DNA from: Desulfovibrio sp. UCD-KL4C
GTDB lineage: Bacteria; Desulfobacterota; Desulfovibrionia; Desulfovibrionales; Desulfovibrionaceae
Direction of reading: 5' to 3'
Length of the DNA stretch: 64,000 nucleotides
Assembly: GCF_006210265.1 (NCBI RefSeq)
Contig: NZ_VCNC01000001.1
Span: 1,188,843 to 1,252,842 of the forward strand
Below the pieces are notes generated by a model, which saw nothing but the letters and a program-made list of their open reading frames with translations, did no database searches and had not been told where the DNA came from. Positions 8,193 through 16,089 of the stretch are shown here, piece by piece; positions within the stretch are counted from its first letter, which is position 1; each line of letters begins with the position of its first letter. The position numbers and the translations under genes were made by a program.

Positions 8193-8726
8193 TTATTCTT
8201 CATCATTACGGAGCCAGTGACGGAATTTTGCAACTTCGTCCTGCCAGTCTGATGAAATTCTAATTTTTATGAACTCCATAAATACACAGTCCAATAATGA
8301 AATACATTTCTCAATTAGGAATATCTTTTCAAGAAATTTTGAATCAGGATCATCTCCCTCTTCGTCTTTCATTTCAACTTTCGGAGTCTTAAGGCCGCTT
8401 AGGGCAAAGTCTTCTGCTTTAATCTGCACCTGCCAAGCATTTTCGTCAATTTCCATTCTTAATTGGGCACGAGTAACTTTTTTACCTGTTTTAAGACCCA
8501 TTAAAACTTCTGTCATATCCCCAGTTGAGGAGTTGACTGTGGCCGTATCTATATTTTCGCCTTCGCCGCCCTGAACAGATATACGCTGTTCCATGAAAAG
8601 CAAAAAACGTTCACCATTTTCAAGTTCGAAGAGACCGTCACGAATTTCACTTTTGTACCAGAGCCATGTCAGAAAATCCTGACCGAGCAGGGTGTTTTCC
8701 CTTTCTGCAAGAAGTAACATATCCAT
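8193..8726 (-). CDS. RdgC C-terminal half, separate gene
   Basis: A 177-residue protein matching the C-terminal part of RdgC, the ring-forming DNA-binding recombination factor. A motif LLGQDFLTWLWYKSE near residue 13, which I associate with RdgC-like proteins of this group, is followed by a segment aligning with the E. coli region 'HIEAGKVVTKLALDW...SLKRLKF' (here GLKTGKKVTRAQLRM...ALSGLKTPKV). It is in the same frame as the upstream RdgC N-terminal gene. Only a UAG and 12 sense codons separate the two, and the ATG has its own AAGGA seven bases upstream. So it may be a genuine split gene rather than decay. See the findings. Confidence 0.72.
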   Translation of the reverse strand: MDMLLLAERENTLLGQDFLTWLWYKSEIRDGLFELENGERFLLFMEQRISVQGGEGENIDTATVNSSTGDMTEVLMGLKTGKKVTRAQLRMEIDENAWQVQIKAEDFALSGLKTPKVEMKDEEGDDPDSKFLEKIFLIEKCISLLDCVFMEFIKIRISSDWQDEVAKFRHWLRNDEE

Positions 8727-8762
8727 AAAATTATCCTTATTTTTAACTGGCAGACCCGTCTT

Positions 8763-9380
8763 CTAGGCTATGAAATATGTCGGATCTAGAGATTCAAGTT
8801 TTTGTGCAGCATCGTCTCCAAGCATTTCCATTGCAAGAAAGAAAGGAGTCAATGGTTCTAAAGTCAGTTCAAATGTGTCTGAAAAGTACTCTTCAAACAT
8901 ATCAAGAACTTTTGAGTTGGTACAAGCAAAGTAAAGTCTGTTTTCAGGAATATTCCATACAACATCAAAAACGGCCGGAATCGGAAGGCTTCTTGCGCGT
9001 AATTTGAGAATTACCTGATCTTTTATTTCACGCTTTCTATCACGGGAAATAAAGTTTTTCCCTTCTTTCTTTGCTTCTTCAAGCTCATAATTGAGGGCTA
9101 TCTGTAAATGCTTTTTAAGGACAGCCGGCTGGATTCTGCGTGTATCAAGGCGCAGCGAAAAAGTATGGTATTGCCCTTTTTCCGGCGGTGAAACGCTCCA
9201 TTTGTCATCGAGCATTTCATCCATATTCACCCATCCGAAAGATCTTTCTTCAGCGGTGTTGTCAATATCCTTAAAAGCATATTTTACTAAGAGATTAGGG
9301 ATGGCTCTAATTAGATCATCCTCAATATCTTCCAGTATTCTATAGCGGGTAAGTCCGACACTAGCGGAAAGTATAGGCAA
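8763..9380 (-). CDS. rdgC: RdgC-like recombination-associated protein, N-terminal part
   Basis: A 205-residue protein starting at TTG, with AAGGAG six bases upstream. It resembles the first two thirds of RdgC: FGWVNMDEML early, then a long helix LKKHLQIALNYELEE..., RKREIKDQVILKLRARSLP matching the E. coli 'KDSLKDEVLHSLLPRAF' region, and DVVWNIPENRLYFACTNSKVLDMFEEYF matching 'MMWIDTVNGLIMVDCAS'. Family members are about 300 residues and RdgC forms a ring around duplex DNA. This one stops at a UAG and its C-terminal half is encoded by the next gene in the same frame. The gene symbol refers to the family. Confidence 0.75.
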   Translation of the reverse strand: MPILSASVGLTRYRILEDIEDDLIRAIPNLLVKYAFKDIDNTAEERSFGWVNMDEMLDDKWSVSPPEKGQYHTFSLRLDTRRIQPAVLKKHLQIALNYELEEAKKEGKNFISRDRKREIKDQVILKLRARSLPIPAVFDVVWNIPENRLYFACTNSKVLDMFEEYFSDTFELTLEPLTPFFLAMEMLGDDAAQKLESLDPTYFIA

Positions 9381-9620
9381 AACAGACTCCTTGAACCGGT
9401 AGCTATTTAAATTGATTCATACCGGATTTATTTTATCGTGCATGACGCACTTTCAACAGTAATGCCTAAAATCATTCGTTTGATATGTAAAGCGAAAGAA
9501 TAGCAGATTGATCGATTATGGCATATTTGGTGCATAATATTTAGCAGGATATTTGTAAATCTGGTCATATTTTAAGGAGGATTCAGTCGAGTAAGACTGT
9601 TGCAAGCACAGGAGGTCATT

Positions 9621-9824
9621 ATGGCACTCTGGAAAGTTCAATTAGAAGACGGATACATTGTTATGGGTAATCAGCGTAGAAAGATGCTCACTTCTAACGG
9701 TTGTAATGAACCGTTTAAGGGAAGATTCTGGTGTCCACGCAAAAGATGGTTTATGAATGGGCCTTGTCCTTTTCTTAATAAGCATGAGTGCGGCAATTAC
9801 AGGCAAATATGCGGGGGGCTGTAA
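9621..9824 (+). CDS. Small cysteine-rich protein of unknown function
   Basis: A 67-residue basic protein starting at the ATG with AGGAGG at ideal spacing; the upstream in-frame TTG lacks a site of its own. Cysteines lie at positions 28, 38, 49, 57 and 64 with aromatic and proline residues between them (RFWCPRKRW, GPCPF, HECGNY, QICGGL), which suggests a metal-binding or compact knuckle fold. A second purine-rich AAGGAGG and a short CAGTC/GACTG hairpin lie 20-45 bases upstream in the leader. It is divergent from the RdgC genes. I do not recognise a family. Confidence 0.68.
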   Translation: MALWKVQLEDGYIVMGNQRRKMLTSNGCNEPFKGRFWCPRKRWFMNGPCPFLNKHECGNYRQICGGL

Positions 9825-9927
9825 TTACAGTGATTTTTCATATATAAAGATAATAAACATATACCTGCTTGATTTTGATACTCATGGCACCTAATATAGT
9901 ATCAAAATTAAAAACAGAGGAAATGAA

Positions 9928-10305
9928 ATGTCTGTTGACCCATACAAAGCTGTTGCAAACTGGCTTGATGATGAAGCTGTAAAGGTTCGTGATATTGAAA
10001 AACACGCAAATTCAGCACTGTACGACAATAAAGATGAAGATTCGTATAGAGATCTTATGCGCCAAAAAACGATGCTTTTAGCGAGCCTAGGGGATAGACT
10101 TGAATCGTTGGTTGAGCCTTTGAGTGTCGAAGATAGTCTTTTAGTGAAAAAAAGAGTGAAACGTTTTGCCATGTCTGCTTCCAAAGCCTTGGAAATAGGA
10201 AGTGTCTTTTTTATGTCAGCTTTGTTATATCCTGATGATTATAAAGATGGTGAAAAAAATGATTTGGAAATTTTTGCAGAAAAAGTTCGTAATATCTCAC
10301 GATAA
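9928..10305 (+). CDS. Hypothetical helical protein
   Basis: A 125-residue protein predicted to be almost wholly helical, with no signal peptide. It opens MSVDPYKAVANWLDDEAVKVRDIEKHA, continues with a charged segment RQKTMLLASLGDRLESLVEPL, and has a hydrophobic turn ALEIGSVFFMSALLYPDDY near residue 90 that is too short and polar-flanked to be a clear membrane span. CAGAGGAAATGAA precedes the ATG. It sits alone between a Cys-rich small gene and a receiver gene, all on the plus strand. I do not recognise the family. Confidence 0.72.
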   Translation: MSVDPYKAVANWLDDEAVKVRDIEKHANSALYDNKDEDSYRDLMRQKTMLLASLGDRLESLVEPLSVEDSLLVKKRVKRFAMSASKALEIGSVFFMSALLYPDDYKDGEKNDLEIFAEKVRNISR

Positions 10306-10449
10306 TGTTATTCTGCATAGAATGTAGGCTACTTTATTTTCTTTATAAAAAATGTTGTGAATATTTTGACAGTGATATATCTCTTTCTGCGGGGAGGAAA
10401 CAGTCCAACGAATATTGGTCTGTTTTTTGAAGGTTAACAAGGTAGCCTA

Positions 10450-10881
10450 ATGTATTCTACAGATTTAAAAGACCTCATCGTTGCTGATGAAAATCACGTT
10501 TCAAACAAAATTTTAAAAATTTTGTTGGCAGAAGATTGTGAAAATAATGTGCTGTTGGTTCAATTGTATCTTAAAAAATTTCCATATTCTATAGACGTCG
10601 CGGAAAACGGCGAACAGGCTTTTGAGAAGTATAAAGAGAATAGTTATGATCTGGTTCTCATGGATATTGAAATGCCCTTTATAGATGGATATCAAGCAAC
10701 GACTAATATCAGGAAATATGAACACGATAACAATCTTAAGAGTACTCCGATTGTTGCTGTTACCGCCCATGCTTTAAATGAAAATAAAGAAAAAGCTTAT
10801 AGTGTCGGGTGTGATCACTTCATGACCAAGCCAGTCAAAAAAGTTGACTTAATCAGTGTTATTAAGAAATTTACAGAATAA
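10450..10881 (+). CDS. Single-domain response regulator (receiver)
   Basis: A 143-residue protein with a ~20-residue N-terminal extension and one complete receiver domain. ILLAEDCENN holds the acidic pair region, LVLMDIEMPFIDG holds the phospho-acceptor Asp (near residue 76), VAVTAHA has the conserved Thr, and MTKPVKK has the conserved Lys. The DIEMPxxDG and TAHA patterns are typical of receivers paired with hybrid histidine kinases rather than CheY. No output domain or kinase gene is adjacent, so it is probably a phosphorelay intermediate or a protein-interaction regulator. Confidence 0.85.
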   Translation: MYSTDLKDLIVADENHVSNKILKILLAEDCENNVLLVQLYLKKFPYSIDVAENGEQAFEKYKENSYDLVLMDIEMPFIDGYQATTNIRKYEHDNNLKSTPIVAVTAHALNENKEKAYSVGCDHFMTKPVKKVDLISVIKKFTE

Positions 10882-10928
10882 TTAACAACTTAAGTAAAAT
10901 TATCGATTATTCTTTCTGATTAGTCTTA

Positions 10929-11891
10929 TTAAAAAGTGTTTACTACATTGATGGGGTGACCACCGAGAAAGGCCTCTGTATTTTGGATTGTTATTTTTAG
11001 CAGTCTGGCTCGTGCTTCAAGTGTTGCCCATGCAATATGTGGTGTTATGAGAATATTCGGTGCTGTGAGCAGGGGGTTCTCCGGTGACATTGGCTCCTTG
11101 CTTAAAACATCAAGAGCCGCTCCGCCTATAGTTCTGTTTTTCAATGCTTCGGCAAGATCTTCTTCATTTATAAGTTGCCCTCGAGCTGTGTTAATAAGAA
11201 TAGCATTTTTCTTCATTGTCTGGAGGAGTGATCTATTGATAAATTTTTCATTGTCAGCCGTAAGCGGGCAGTGGAGTGATATTACATCTGATTCACTCAT
11301 GAGTTCTTCAAGGCTGGCAAATTTGAAAGGTAGATATTCCGGTTTTGGTTTCGGGCGTGGTGCATAGGCTATTATTTCCATTCCGAACGCATTTCCCCGC
11401 ATGGCTACTTTGTTACCTATACCTCCGAAGCCGACTACTCCAAGTTTTTTACCCTTAAGCTCAACCAGTGGAGTTTTCCAGAAGCAGAAATCTTCCTGAG
11501 CAGACCATTCTCCATCTTTAACGGCTTTGTCGTGCAAGCTTACCTGATTGGAAAAATTGAGTAAGAGTGCAAAAACATGCTGTGCAACAGATGGTGGAGA
11601 ATATTCTGGAACATTTGAAACAATAATCCCTTTTTTAGCTGCTGCTGACAAATCGATTGTATTATATCCTGTAGCTAGTACGGATATGAATTTTAAATTT
11701 GGTAGGGAATTGATTATTTCAGCGGTAATAATGCTTTTGTTGGTGAAAATTATTTCTGCATCTATGCACCGTTCAATTATTTTAGATTGCGGAGTGCGAT
11801 CATAAACGATTAAATCCCCTAATTTTTCTAACTCAATCCAAGGGTTATCACCGGGATTAACGGTATAGCCGTCAAGAATAACCATGCGCAT
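10929..11891 (-). CDS. D-2-hydroxyacid dehydrogenase (glycerate dehydrogenase-like)
   Basis: A 320-residue NAD-dependent D-2-hydroxyacid dehydrogenase. The Rossmann signature is GVVGFGGIGNKVAMRG around residue 150. The catalytic triad regions are visible: ARGQLINEEDL (Arg), the Glu in AALDVLSKEPM, and His in ITPHIAW. Length and motif spacing fit hydroxypyruvate/glycerate or broad 2-hydroxyacid reductases. It reduces 2-oxoacids to D-2-hydroxyacids in the cytoplasm; the exact substrate cannot be read from sequence. AGAGGAC precedes the ATG at suitable spacing. It stands alone, converging with the receiver gene. Confidence 0.9.
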   Translation of the reverse strand: MRMVILDGYTVNPGDNPWIELEKLGDLIVYDRTPQSKIIERCIDAEIIFTNKSIITAEIINSLPNLKFISVLATGYNTIDLSAAAKKGIIVSNVPEYSPPSVAQHVFALLLNFSNQVSLHDKAVKDGEWSAQEDFCFWKTPLVELKGKKLGVVGFGGIGNKVAMRGNAFGMEIIAYAPRPKPKPEYLPFKFASLEELMSESDVISLHCPLTADNEKFINRSLLQTMKKNAILINTARGQLINEEDLAEALKNRTIGGAALDVLSKEPMSPENPLLTAPNILITPHIAWATLEARARLLKITIQNTEAFLGGHPINVVNTF

Positions 11892-11964
11892 ATGAGTGTC
11901 CTCTATGTTGTTTAAAGATAAATTATCATGATTTCAAAAGATAAAAAATCAGAGTGGTATGATA

Positions 11965-12531
11965 TCAGAGTTCAATCTTTTTTGTAGGTTGTTTTTTTAA
12001 GTTGTGCTTATCTTGTTTCTCAGCAATTTTAGTGATCTCATCTTCTGTAGTGTCATTAGTATTTTTACAGGATTTTGTTTTTTTAATAGTTCTTTTTTGA
12101 GCAGCAACAACAATCTTACTGATAATTTTATCCTGATCCTTGTTTAATTCATGAAATTCGCAACCCACAAGTTCTTCTTTACGTCTTACTATTTTCAATT
12201 TTAAATTTTTGAGAATAGGCTTTCCGGACCATATCAAGACCGTATCGATTATTACTCCAATCGGAAATTCTTCTGAACTTATAAAGCCGATACCGTTAAC
12301 GCTGATATCTTTAATGCGGCACTTTACTCTTGGCGTGCGACACACTACTTGCATATTATCCACATGAATTCGATACGCCTTGCGTGCGCTCGCCGAACTC
12401 TGTTTGGCGTTAAAAGAAATGTCGAATGATTCGGTTTCTTTATTTCCAAGCATTCTGTGCAGCTTCTCTTTTAGCTGCCCTAAAATGCTATGGTTCTTTT
12501 CTTCGCTTGCCATTGTTTCCTCTGTATTCAA
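11965..12531 (-). CDS. PilZ-domain c-di-GMP-binding protein
   Basis: A 188-residue protein with a PilZ domain at about residues 49-135. Both nucleotide-contact motifs are intact: RKAYR (Arg50, Arg54; RxxxR) and DISVNG (residues 75-80; D/NxSxxG). This supports real c-di-GMP binding. The first ~45 residues are a polar helical lead and the last ~50 a Lys-rich disordered tail (TIKKTKS...KKQPTKKIEL). No catalytic or membrane domain is present, so it is likely a cytoplasmic adaptor passing c-di-GMP signals to motility or envelope targets. A diguanylate cyclase is encoded at 54204 in this window; any link is inference. Confidence 0.88.
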   Translation of the reverse strand: MNTEETMASEEKNHSILGQLKEKLHRMLGNKETESFDISFNAKQSSASARKAYRIHVDNMQVVCRTPRVKCRIKDISVNGIGFISSEEFPIGVIIDTVLIWSGKPILKNLKLKIVRRKEELVGCEFHELNKDQDKIISKIVVAAQKRTIKKTKSCKNTNDTTEDEITKIAEKQDKHNLKKQPTKKIEL

Positions 12532-12729
12532 AATATGAATAAAAATAGAGTGTTAAAGGATTTATAAATGGCTATTTAATCTTTTGTGATCCATATATTA
12601 ATTTTATATGTATGATTGTATTTGTCAATAAATTTACTTAAACTATATCTTGACATTATAATGAATAACAGTGATGGATATTAAATATTTTTTGTCATTA
12701 ATTGGGCTTAATAATTGGAGGTACATGCG

Positions 12730-12873
12730 ATGATTGGTGAATTGCTTAGTAATATCGGGCATAGCAGTACAGCTGGCTTTGTGGGGGTTTCTCTTATTTT
12801 TGCTTACTTTGCTTGGATTCTTGTAATGGCTTTTTACAGAATAGAGCAGGGTAAAAAAGAAAGTCAGCATTAA
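12730..12873 (+). CDS. Small single-span membrane protein (47 aa)
   Basis: The frame runs from an ATG with GGAGG eight bases upstream to a TAA, and a strong hairpin terminator follows 43 bases later. The protein has a polar start (MIGELLSNIGHSS), one membrane segment (AGFVGVSLIFAYFAWILVM) and a charged end (RIEQGKKESQH), so an N-out/C-in orientation is likely. It is divergent from the PilZ gene and convergent with the exported-protein gene, hence its own transcript. Family unknown. The ribosome binding site, hydrophobic pattern and terminator together support it as real. Confidence 0.62.
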   Translation: MIGELLSNIGHSSTAGFVGVSLIFAYFAWILVMAFYRIEQGKKESQH

Positions 12874-12916
12874 GATAATAAATTTTAGAGAAAACTTTAT
12901 TTCTTATAATTTTCAT

Positions 12917-12951
12917 AAAAAAAGGCGCGATCAAATCGCGCCTTTTTTTAT
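12917..12951. terminator. Bidirectional terminator
   Basis: Stem GGCGCGAT / ATCGCGCC with a CAA loop, flanked by an A-run on the left and a T-run on the right, so it can end transcripts from both directions: the small membrane protein gene (plus) and the rfbA/exported-protein transcript (minus), whose last codons overlap it. Confidence 0.88.
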
Positions 12952-13451
12952 TTTAATTCTGTGTTAATACGTGTTAGCTGTTTTAAAGTGATGTTTAATT
13001 GTGCTTCAAGTATGTAAGCAAGATCTTTTAATTTTTGGTCATTGGTTTTAATAACTATATTATGAACGAAGACTTGCCTCCGTAGAAAATCATTAGTGGC
13101 GAATATACTTTTTTGTCTCAGTTCTTTTGCTTCTTTTGTTTCAAATCTTTTTTCATGTTTTATGATGCTTAAAGCCGAGTATATTGAATTAAGACCATGA
13201 ACTTGAAGTCTGCTTGTTTTGCACAGATTGGCTAAATCTTGCAGTGCGAATGTTCTATCAGGTGTTGCATCTGTCCCCGCGAGATTGTCTAGATTTGCAC
13301 CCATGGTTTTGAGGGCAGATTCTACAGCTGATAGCTTTTTGAAACTCTGAGCAATGTTTGATTCTTGCAAGGATTCAGGTTCACTGCACTTGGCAGAAAC
13401 AGGAATACAAATAATAGACGCCAGTAGTAGAATTAAGAAAAAGTTACGCAA
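12948..13451 (-). CDS. Exported helical protein of unknown function
   Basis: A 167-residue protein with a signal peptide ([20 protein letters not shown], followed by KCSEP). The Cys directly after the likely cleavage region could make it a lipoprotein, but the residues before it (PVSAK) are a poor lipobox. The mature protein is helical ([45 protein letters not shown]). It overlaps the rfbA stop by eight bases and so is translationally coupled to it. Function not recognised; the coupling may hint at an envelope role. Confidence 0.78.
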   Translation of the reverse strand: MRNFFLILLLASIICIPVSAKCSEPESLQESNIAQSFKKLSAVESALKTMGANLDNLAGTDATPDRTFALQDLANLCKTSRLQVHGLNSIYSALSIIKHEKRFETKEAKELRQKSIFATNDFLRRQVFVHNIVIKTNDQKLKDLAYILEAQLNITLKQLTRINTELK

Positions 13452-14331
13452 TGCTATTCTCCTTAGCTTCGTTATATACAGCCATAAGGTATTTGCCGTA
13501 ATCGTTTTTCAGCATATCTGAGGCAAGATCTTTCAATGCTTCGGCCCCGATATACCCCATTCTAAAGGCTATTTCTTCGAGGCAAGCCAATAGGAAACCT
13601 TGCCGTTCCTGAATTGCTTCAACGTATGCAGCGGCTCTAAGAAGTGACGCATGTGTTCCCATATCCAGCCATGCGTATCCACGGCCGAGCAATTCAACAT
13701 TAAGTGAACCTTGCTTCAAATACTCTTTATTAACATCTGTGATTTCAAGTTCTCCGCGATGAGAAGGGGCAATATTCTTTGCAATTTCGATAACGGAATT
13801 ATCATAAAAATAAAGTCCTGTAACAGCAAATTTTGACTTAGGGTTTTCCGGTTTTTCTTCAATGCTAATTACAGAGTGATTTTTATCAAATTCGACAACT
13901 CCGTAGCGTTTAGGGTCTTTCACTGCGTAGGCGAAAACAGTTCCGCCCTTTTTTAATTTAGCCGCATTTTGCAGTAGATGCGGAAGATCATGACCGTAAA
14001 AAATATTATCGCCTAGTATCAGACTTACGCTGTCTTTTCCAATAAACTCCTCGCCAATTATAAATGCCTGAGCAAGTCCTTCCGGTTTTGGTTGGACTTT
14101 GTACGATATATTAATACCGAGTCTAGATCCATCGCCAAGCAAGTCTTCAAATCTGTGCAGGTCTTCAGGTGTTGAGATTATGAGAATATCTTTTATTCCT
14201 GACATCATATGTATAGATAGAGGGTAGTAAATCATCGGCTTATCATAAACAGGAAGGAGCTGTTTGCTGACTACGCGAGTTAAAGGATAAAGCCGTGTTC
14301 CTGAACCGCCTGCCAGAATAATACCTTTCAT
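13444..14331 (-). CDS. rfbA: Glucose-1-phosphate thymidylyltransferase
   Basis: A 295-residue RmlA/RfbA enzyme making dTDP-glucose from glucose-1-phosphate and dTTP, the first step to dTDP-rhamnose and related sugars. The nucleotide-binding start [30 protein letters not shown] is intact (residues 8-37), and GDNIFYG (Mg/substrate) and EEKPENPKS follow in the expected order. Length matches the short RmlA class. AGGAGG precedes the ATG closely. Partners rfbB, rfbC and rfbD are not in the window, so this copy is detached from a full sugar operon. Confidence 0.95.
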   Translation of the reverse strand: MKGIILAGGSGTRLYPLTRVVSKQLLPVYDKPMIYYPLSIHMMSGIKDILIISTPEDLHRFEDLLGDGSRLGINISYKVQPKPEGLAQAFIIGEEFIGKDSVSLILGDNIFYGHDLPHLLQNAAKLKKGGTVFAYAVKDPKRYGVVEFDKNHSVISIEEKPENPKSKFAVTGLYFYDNSVIEIAKNIAPSHRGELEITDVNKEYLKQGSLNVELLGRGYAWLDMGTHASLLRAAAYVEAIQERQGFLLACLEEIAFRMGYIGAEALKDLASDMLKNDYGKYLMAVYNEAKENSIA

Positions 14332-14463
14332 AAAATTGTAATCCTCCTAAATTTCTATAAAATAAACTTGCTTAATTTATCAATAATATCTTGAAGTGTC
14401 AGCTTTAATAGCTTTAAATATGGCATTTAAAGAAATATTAATAACAATGGAGTTGTCATCAGC

Positions 14464-15168
14464 ATGCGCGGCCCTTTATTTTCTCTACCTACGGTAATGA
14501 TATTAGGCACTCTATTTTTTATTTTCATATTCTTTTTGTTTATATTTGTACAGGTTGGGATTATAACTATAGCTTTTTCAAAATTAGGGCTTACTTCAGG
14601 GCAGGGGTTTGCTCTCCTACTAGCAACCTTGTTAGGCAGTGGAATGAATATTCCCATTTTTAAGTCAGATCGATTGGTTCCTGATGTGCTCGTCAGAAAG
14701 ATTAGAATCTTTAATCCAAAAGTTTCCGGCGAAACTCCTTTACAGGGCAAGCCTCTGGTTCACCAAACGGTGGCAGTGAACATAGGAGGATGTGTTATTC
14801 CTGTATTGTTATCAATCACTTTGCTTAATCATTATGGATTGAGTTTACCTGTTTTTATCTGTATTTTTATTGTAAGTGCAGCTACTTATGCTTTGGCGAG
14901 ACCTGTCCCAGGCGTTGGGATAGGTATCCCCGTTCTCATTCCGCCTATAATTACGGCCTTGGCCGCCCTTATATTTGTTCCGGGTGATATTGCTCCTGTT
15001 GCAGCATATGTTGCTGGGAGTTTGGGTACTTTGATAGGGGCTGATCTCCTTCATTTGGCAACTCCTGCAACGAGAAAAGTGCTTGATGCTCCGGTGGTTT
15101 CAATCGGGGGGGCAGGAACTTTTGACGGGATATTTATTACCGGAATCCTAGCGGTTTTACTGGCTTGA
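14464..15168 (+). CDS. DUF1614 integral membrane protein
   Basis: A 234-residue protein with about six to seven membrane segments: an N-terminal pair (LGTLFFIFIFFLFIFVQVGII), then PVLLSITLLNH, LPVFICIFIVSAATY, and a C-terminal hydrophobic series. The conserved end SIGGAGTFDGIFITGILAVLLA is what I associate with DUF1614. NVGGCV-like (VNIGGCVIPVLLS) and GADLLHL segments also fit. GGAG lies ten bases before the ATG. Its stop overlaps the region just ahead of the MogA-like gene, so the two are probably co-transcribed. Molecular function is not known for the family. Confidence 0.8.
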   Translation: MRGPLFSLPTVMILGTLFFIFIFFLFIFVQVGIITIAFSKLGLTSGQGFALLLATLLGSGMNIPIFKSDRLVPDVLVRKIRIFNPKVSGETPLQGKPLVHQTVAVNIGGCVIPVLLSITLLNHYGLSLPVFICIFIVSAATYALARPVPGVGIGIPVLIPPIITALAALIFVPGDIAPVAAYVAGSLGTLIGADLLHLATPATRKVLDAPVVSIGGAGTFDGIFITGILAVLLA

Positions 15169-15197
15169 TATACAGCAGTACTTTAAGGAGTATTATT

Positions 15198-15977
15198 ATG
15201 GTTAAATGTGATTTTTCGTCATTAGGTAGCATCCGCGTCGGCAATCGTGTTTATCTTGGGTACAGCAATAATTTGCCGCAGGGATGTCCGTTTATCAAGG
15301 TTTCTAAAGAAGCCGGAAAATTGCGCGCAGGAATGAGACTTGTCAGTGAAGGGCGTGATTTGCTTAGGATTGTTTCCGGTTCATGGATAGACGGAGTGCC
15401 GGGAGCTAAAACATGGGTTGCTGAAGTTCTTGATATTCTTCCTGAGACTGGAATTATTGATTTGAAAATTGAAAAAACAGGTTATTCTGTTGCATATGTG
15501 ACTCTTAGTGATAAAGGAGCTGCAGGACTTAGGGAAGATAAAGGCGGACCGATGATCGCAGGAATCACCAGCGATGCATTACCTGTCTCGGTTGTACACG
15601 GTTTTCTTATTCCTGATGAGTATGGTGATTTAAAATCACTATTGATGCATCTTTCGTATACGAGTCGGTTTGACCTTATTATTACTACCGGCGGGACGGG
15701 GGTAGGGCCGCGTGATATTTCACCTGAAGCTACTCTTGCCGTTATTGAAAAAAGATTGCCTGGTTTTGAAAGAGCTATAACTGCAACAAGTCTTGCTAAA
15801 ACTCCGCATGCGATGATTTCCAGAGGTGTTGCTGGAACATTAGGTGAGAGTCTCATAATAAATGTACCGGGTAGTCCCAAAGCGGTTAAAGAGAGTTTAG
15901 AAGCGGTTCTTCCCGCTATTAAACATGCAATTGATAAATTGCAGGGTGATTCTGCAGATTGTGCAGTCATTGCATAG
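15198..15977 (+). CDS. MogA/MoaB-like molybdopterin-binding protein with N-terminal extension
   Basis: A 259-residue protein. The start chosen is the ATG with AAGGAG seven bases upstream, not an earlier in-frame ATG at 15165 that overlaps DUF1614. Residues ~100-250 are the MoCF_biosynth domain: VAYVTLSDKGAAG, a TTGGTGVGPRDISPEAT active loop, and NVPGSPKAVKE. These bind molybdopterin for adenylylation or metal insertion in molybdenum cofactor synthesis. The first ~95 residues (with GVPGAKTWVAEVLDILP) form an extra small domain, resembling a MOSC-like beta fold by pattern only. moaE and moaC occur elsewhere in the window as singletons. Confidence 0.85.
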   Translation: MVKCDFSSLGSIRVGNRVYLGYSNNLPQGCPFIKVSKEAGKLRAGMRLVSEGRDLLRIVSGSWIDGVPGAKTWVAEVLDILPETGIIDLKIEKTGYSVAYVTLSDKGAAGLREDKGGPMIAGITSDALPVSVVHGFLIPDEYGDLKSLLMHLSYTSRFDLIITTGGTGVGPRDISPEATLAVIEKRLPGFERAITATSLAKTPHAMISRGVAGTLGESLIINVPGSPKAVKESLEAVLPAIKHAIDKLQGDSADCAVIA

Positions 15978-16089
15978 TGTTTACTTACAAAATGTTTCTT
16001 GATTACATTGTCAAGAACATTTATATAGGGTTTGATTTTATGTTTTAGATTTTAATTATAAATAACATGTATTGCTTAGGACGGATAGA

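Noticed and set aside
12643-12870. 75-residue minus-strand frame overlapping the 47-residue membrane protein
   Set aside because: The plus-strand frame has the ribosome site, a hydrophobic span and a terminator; this one has none of these.
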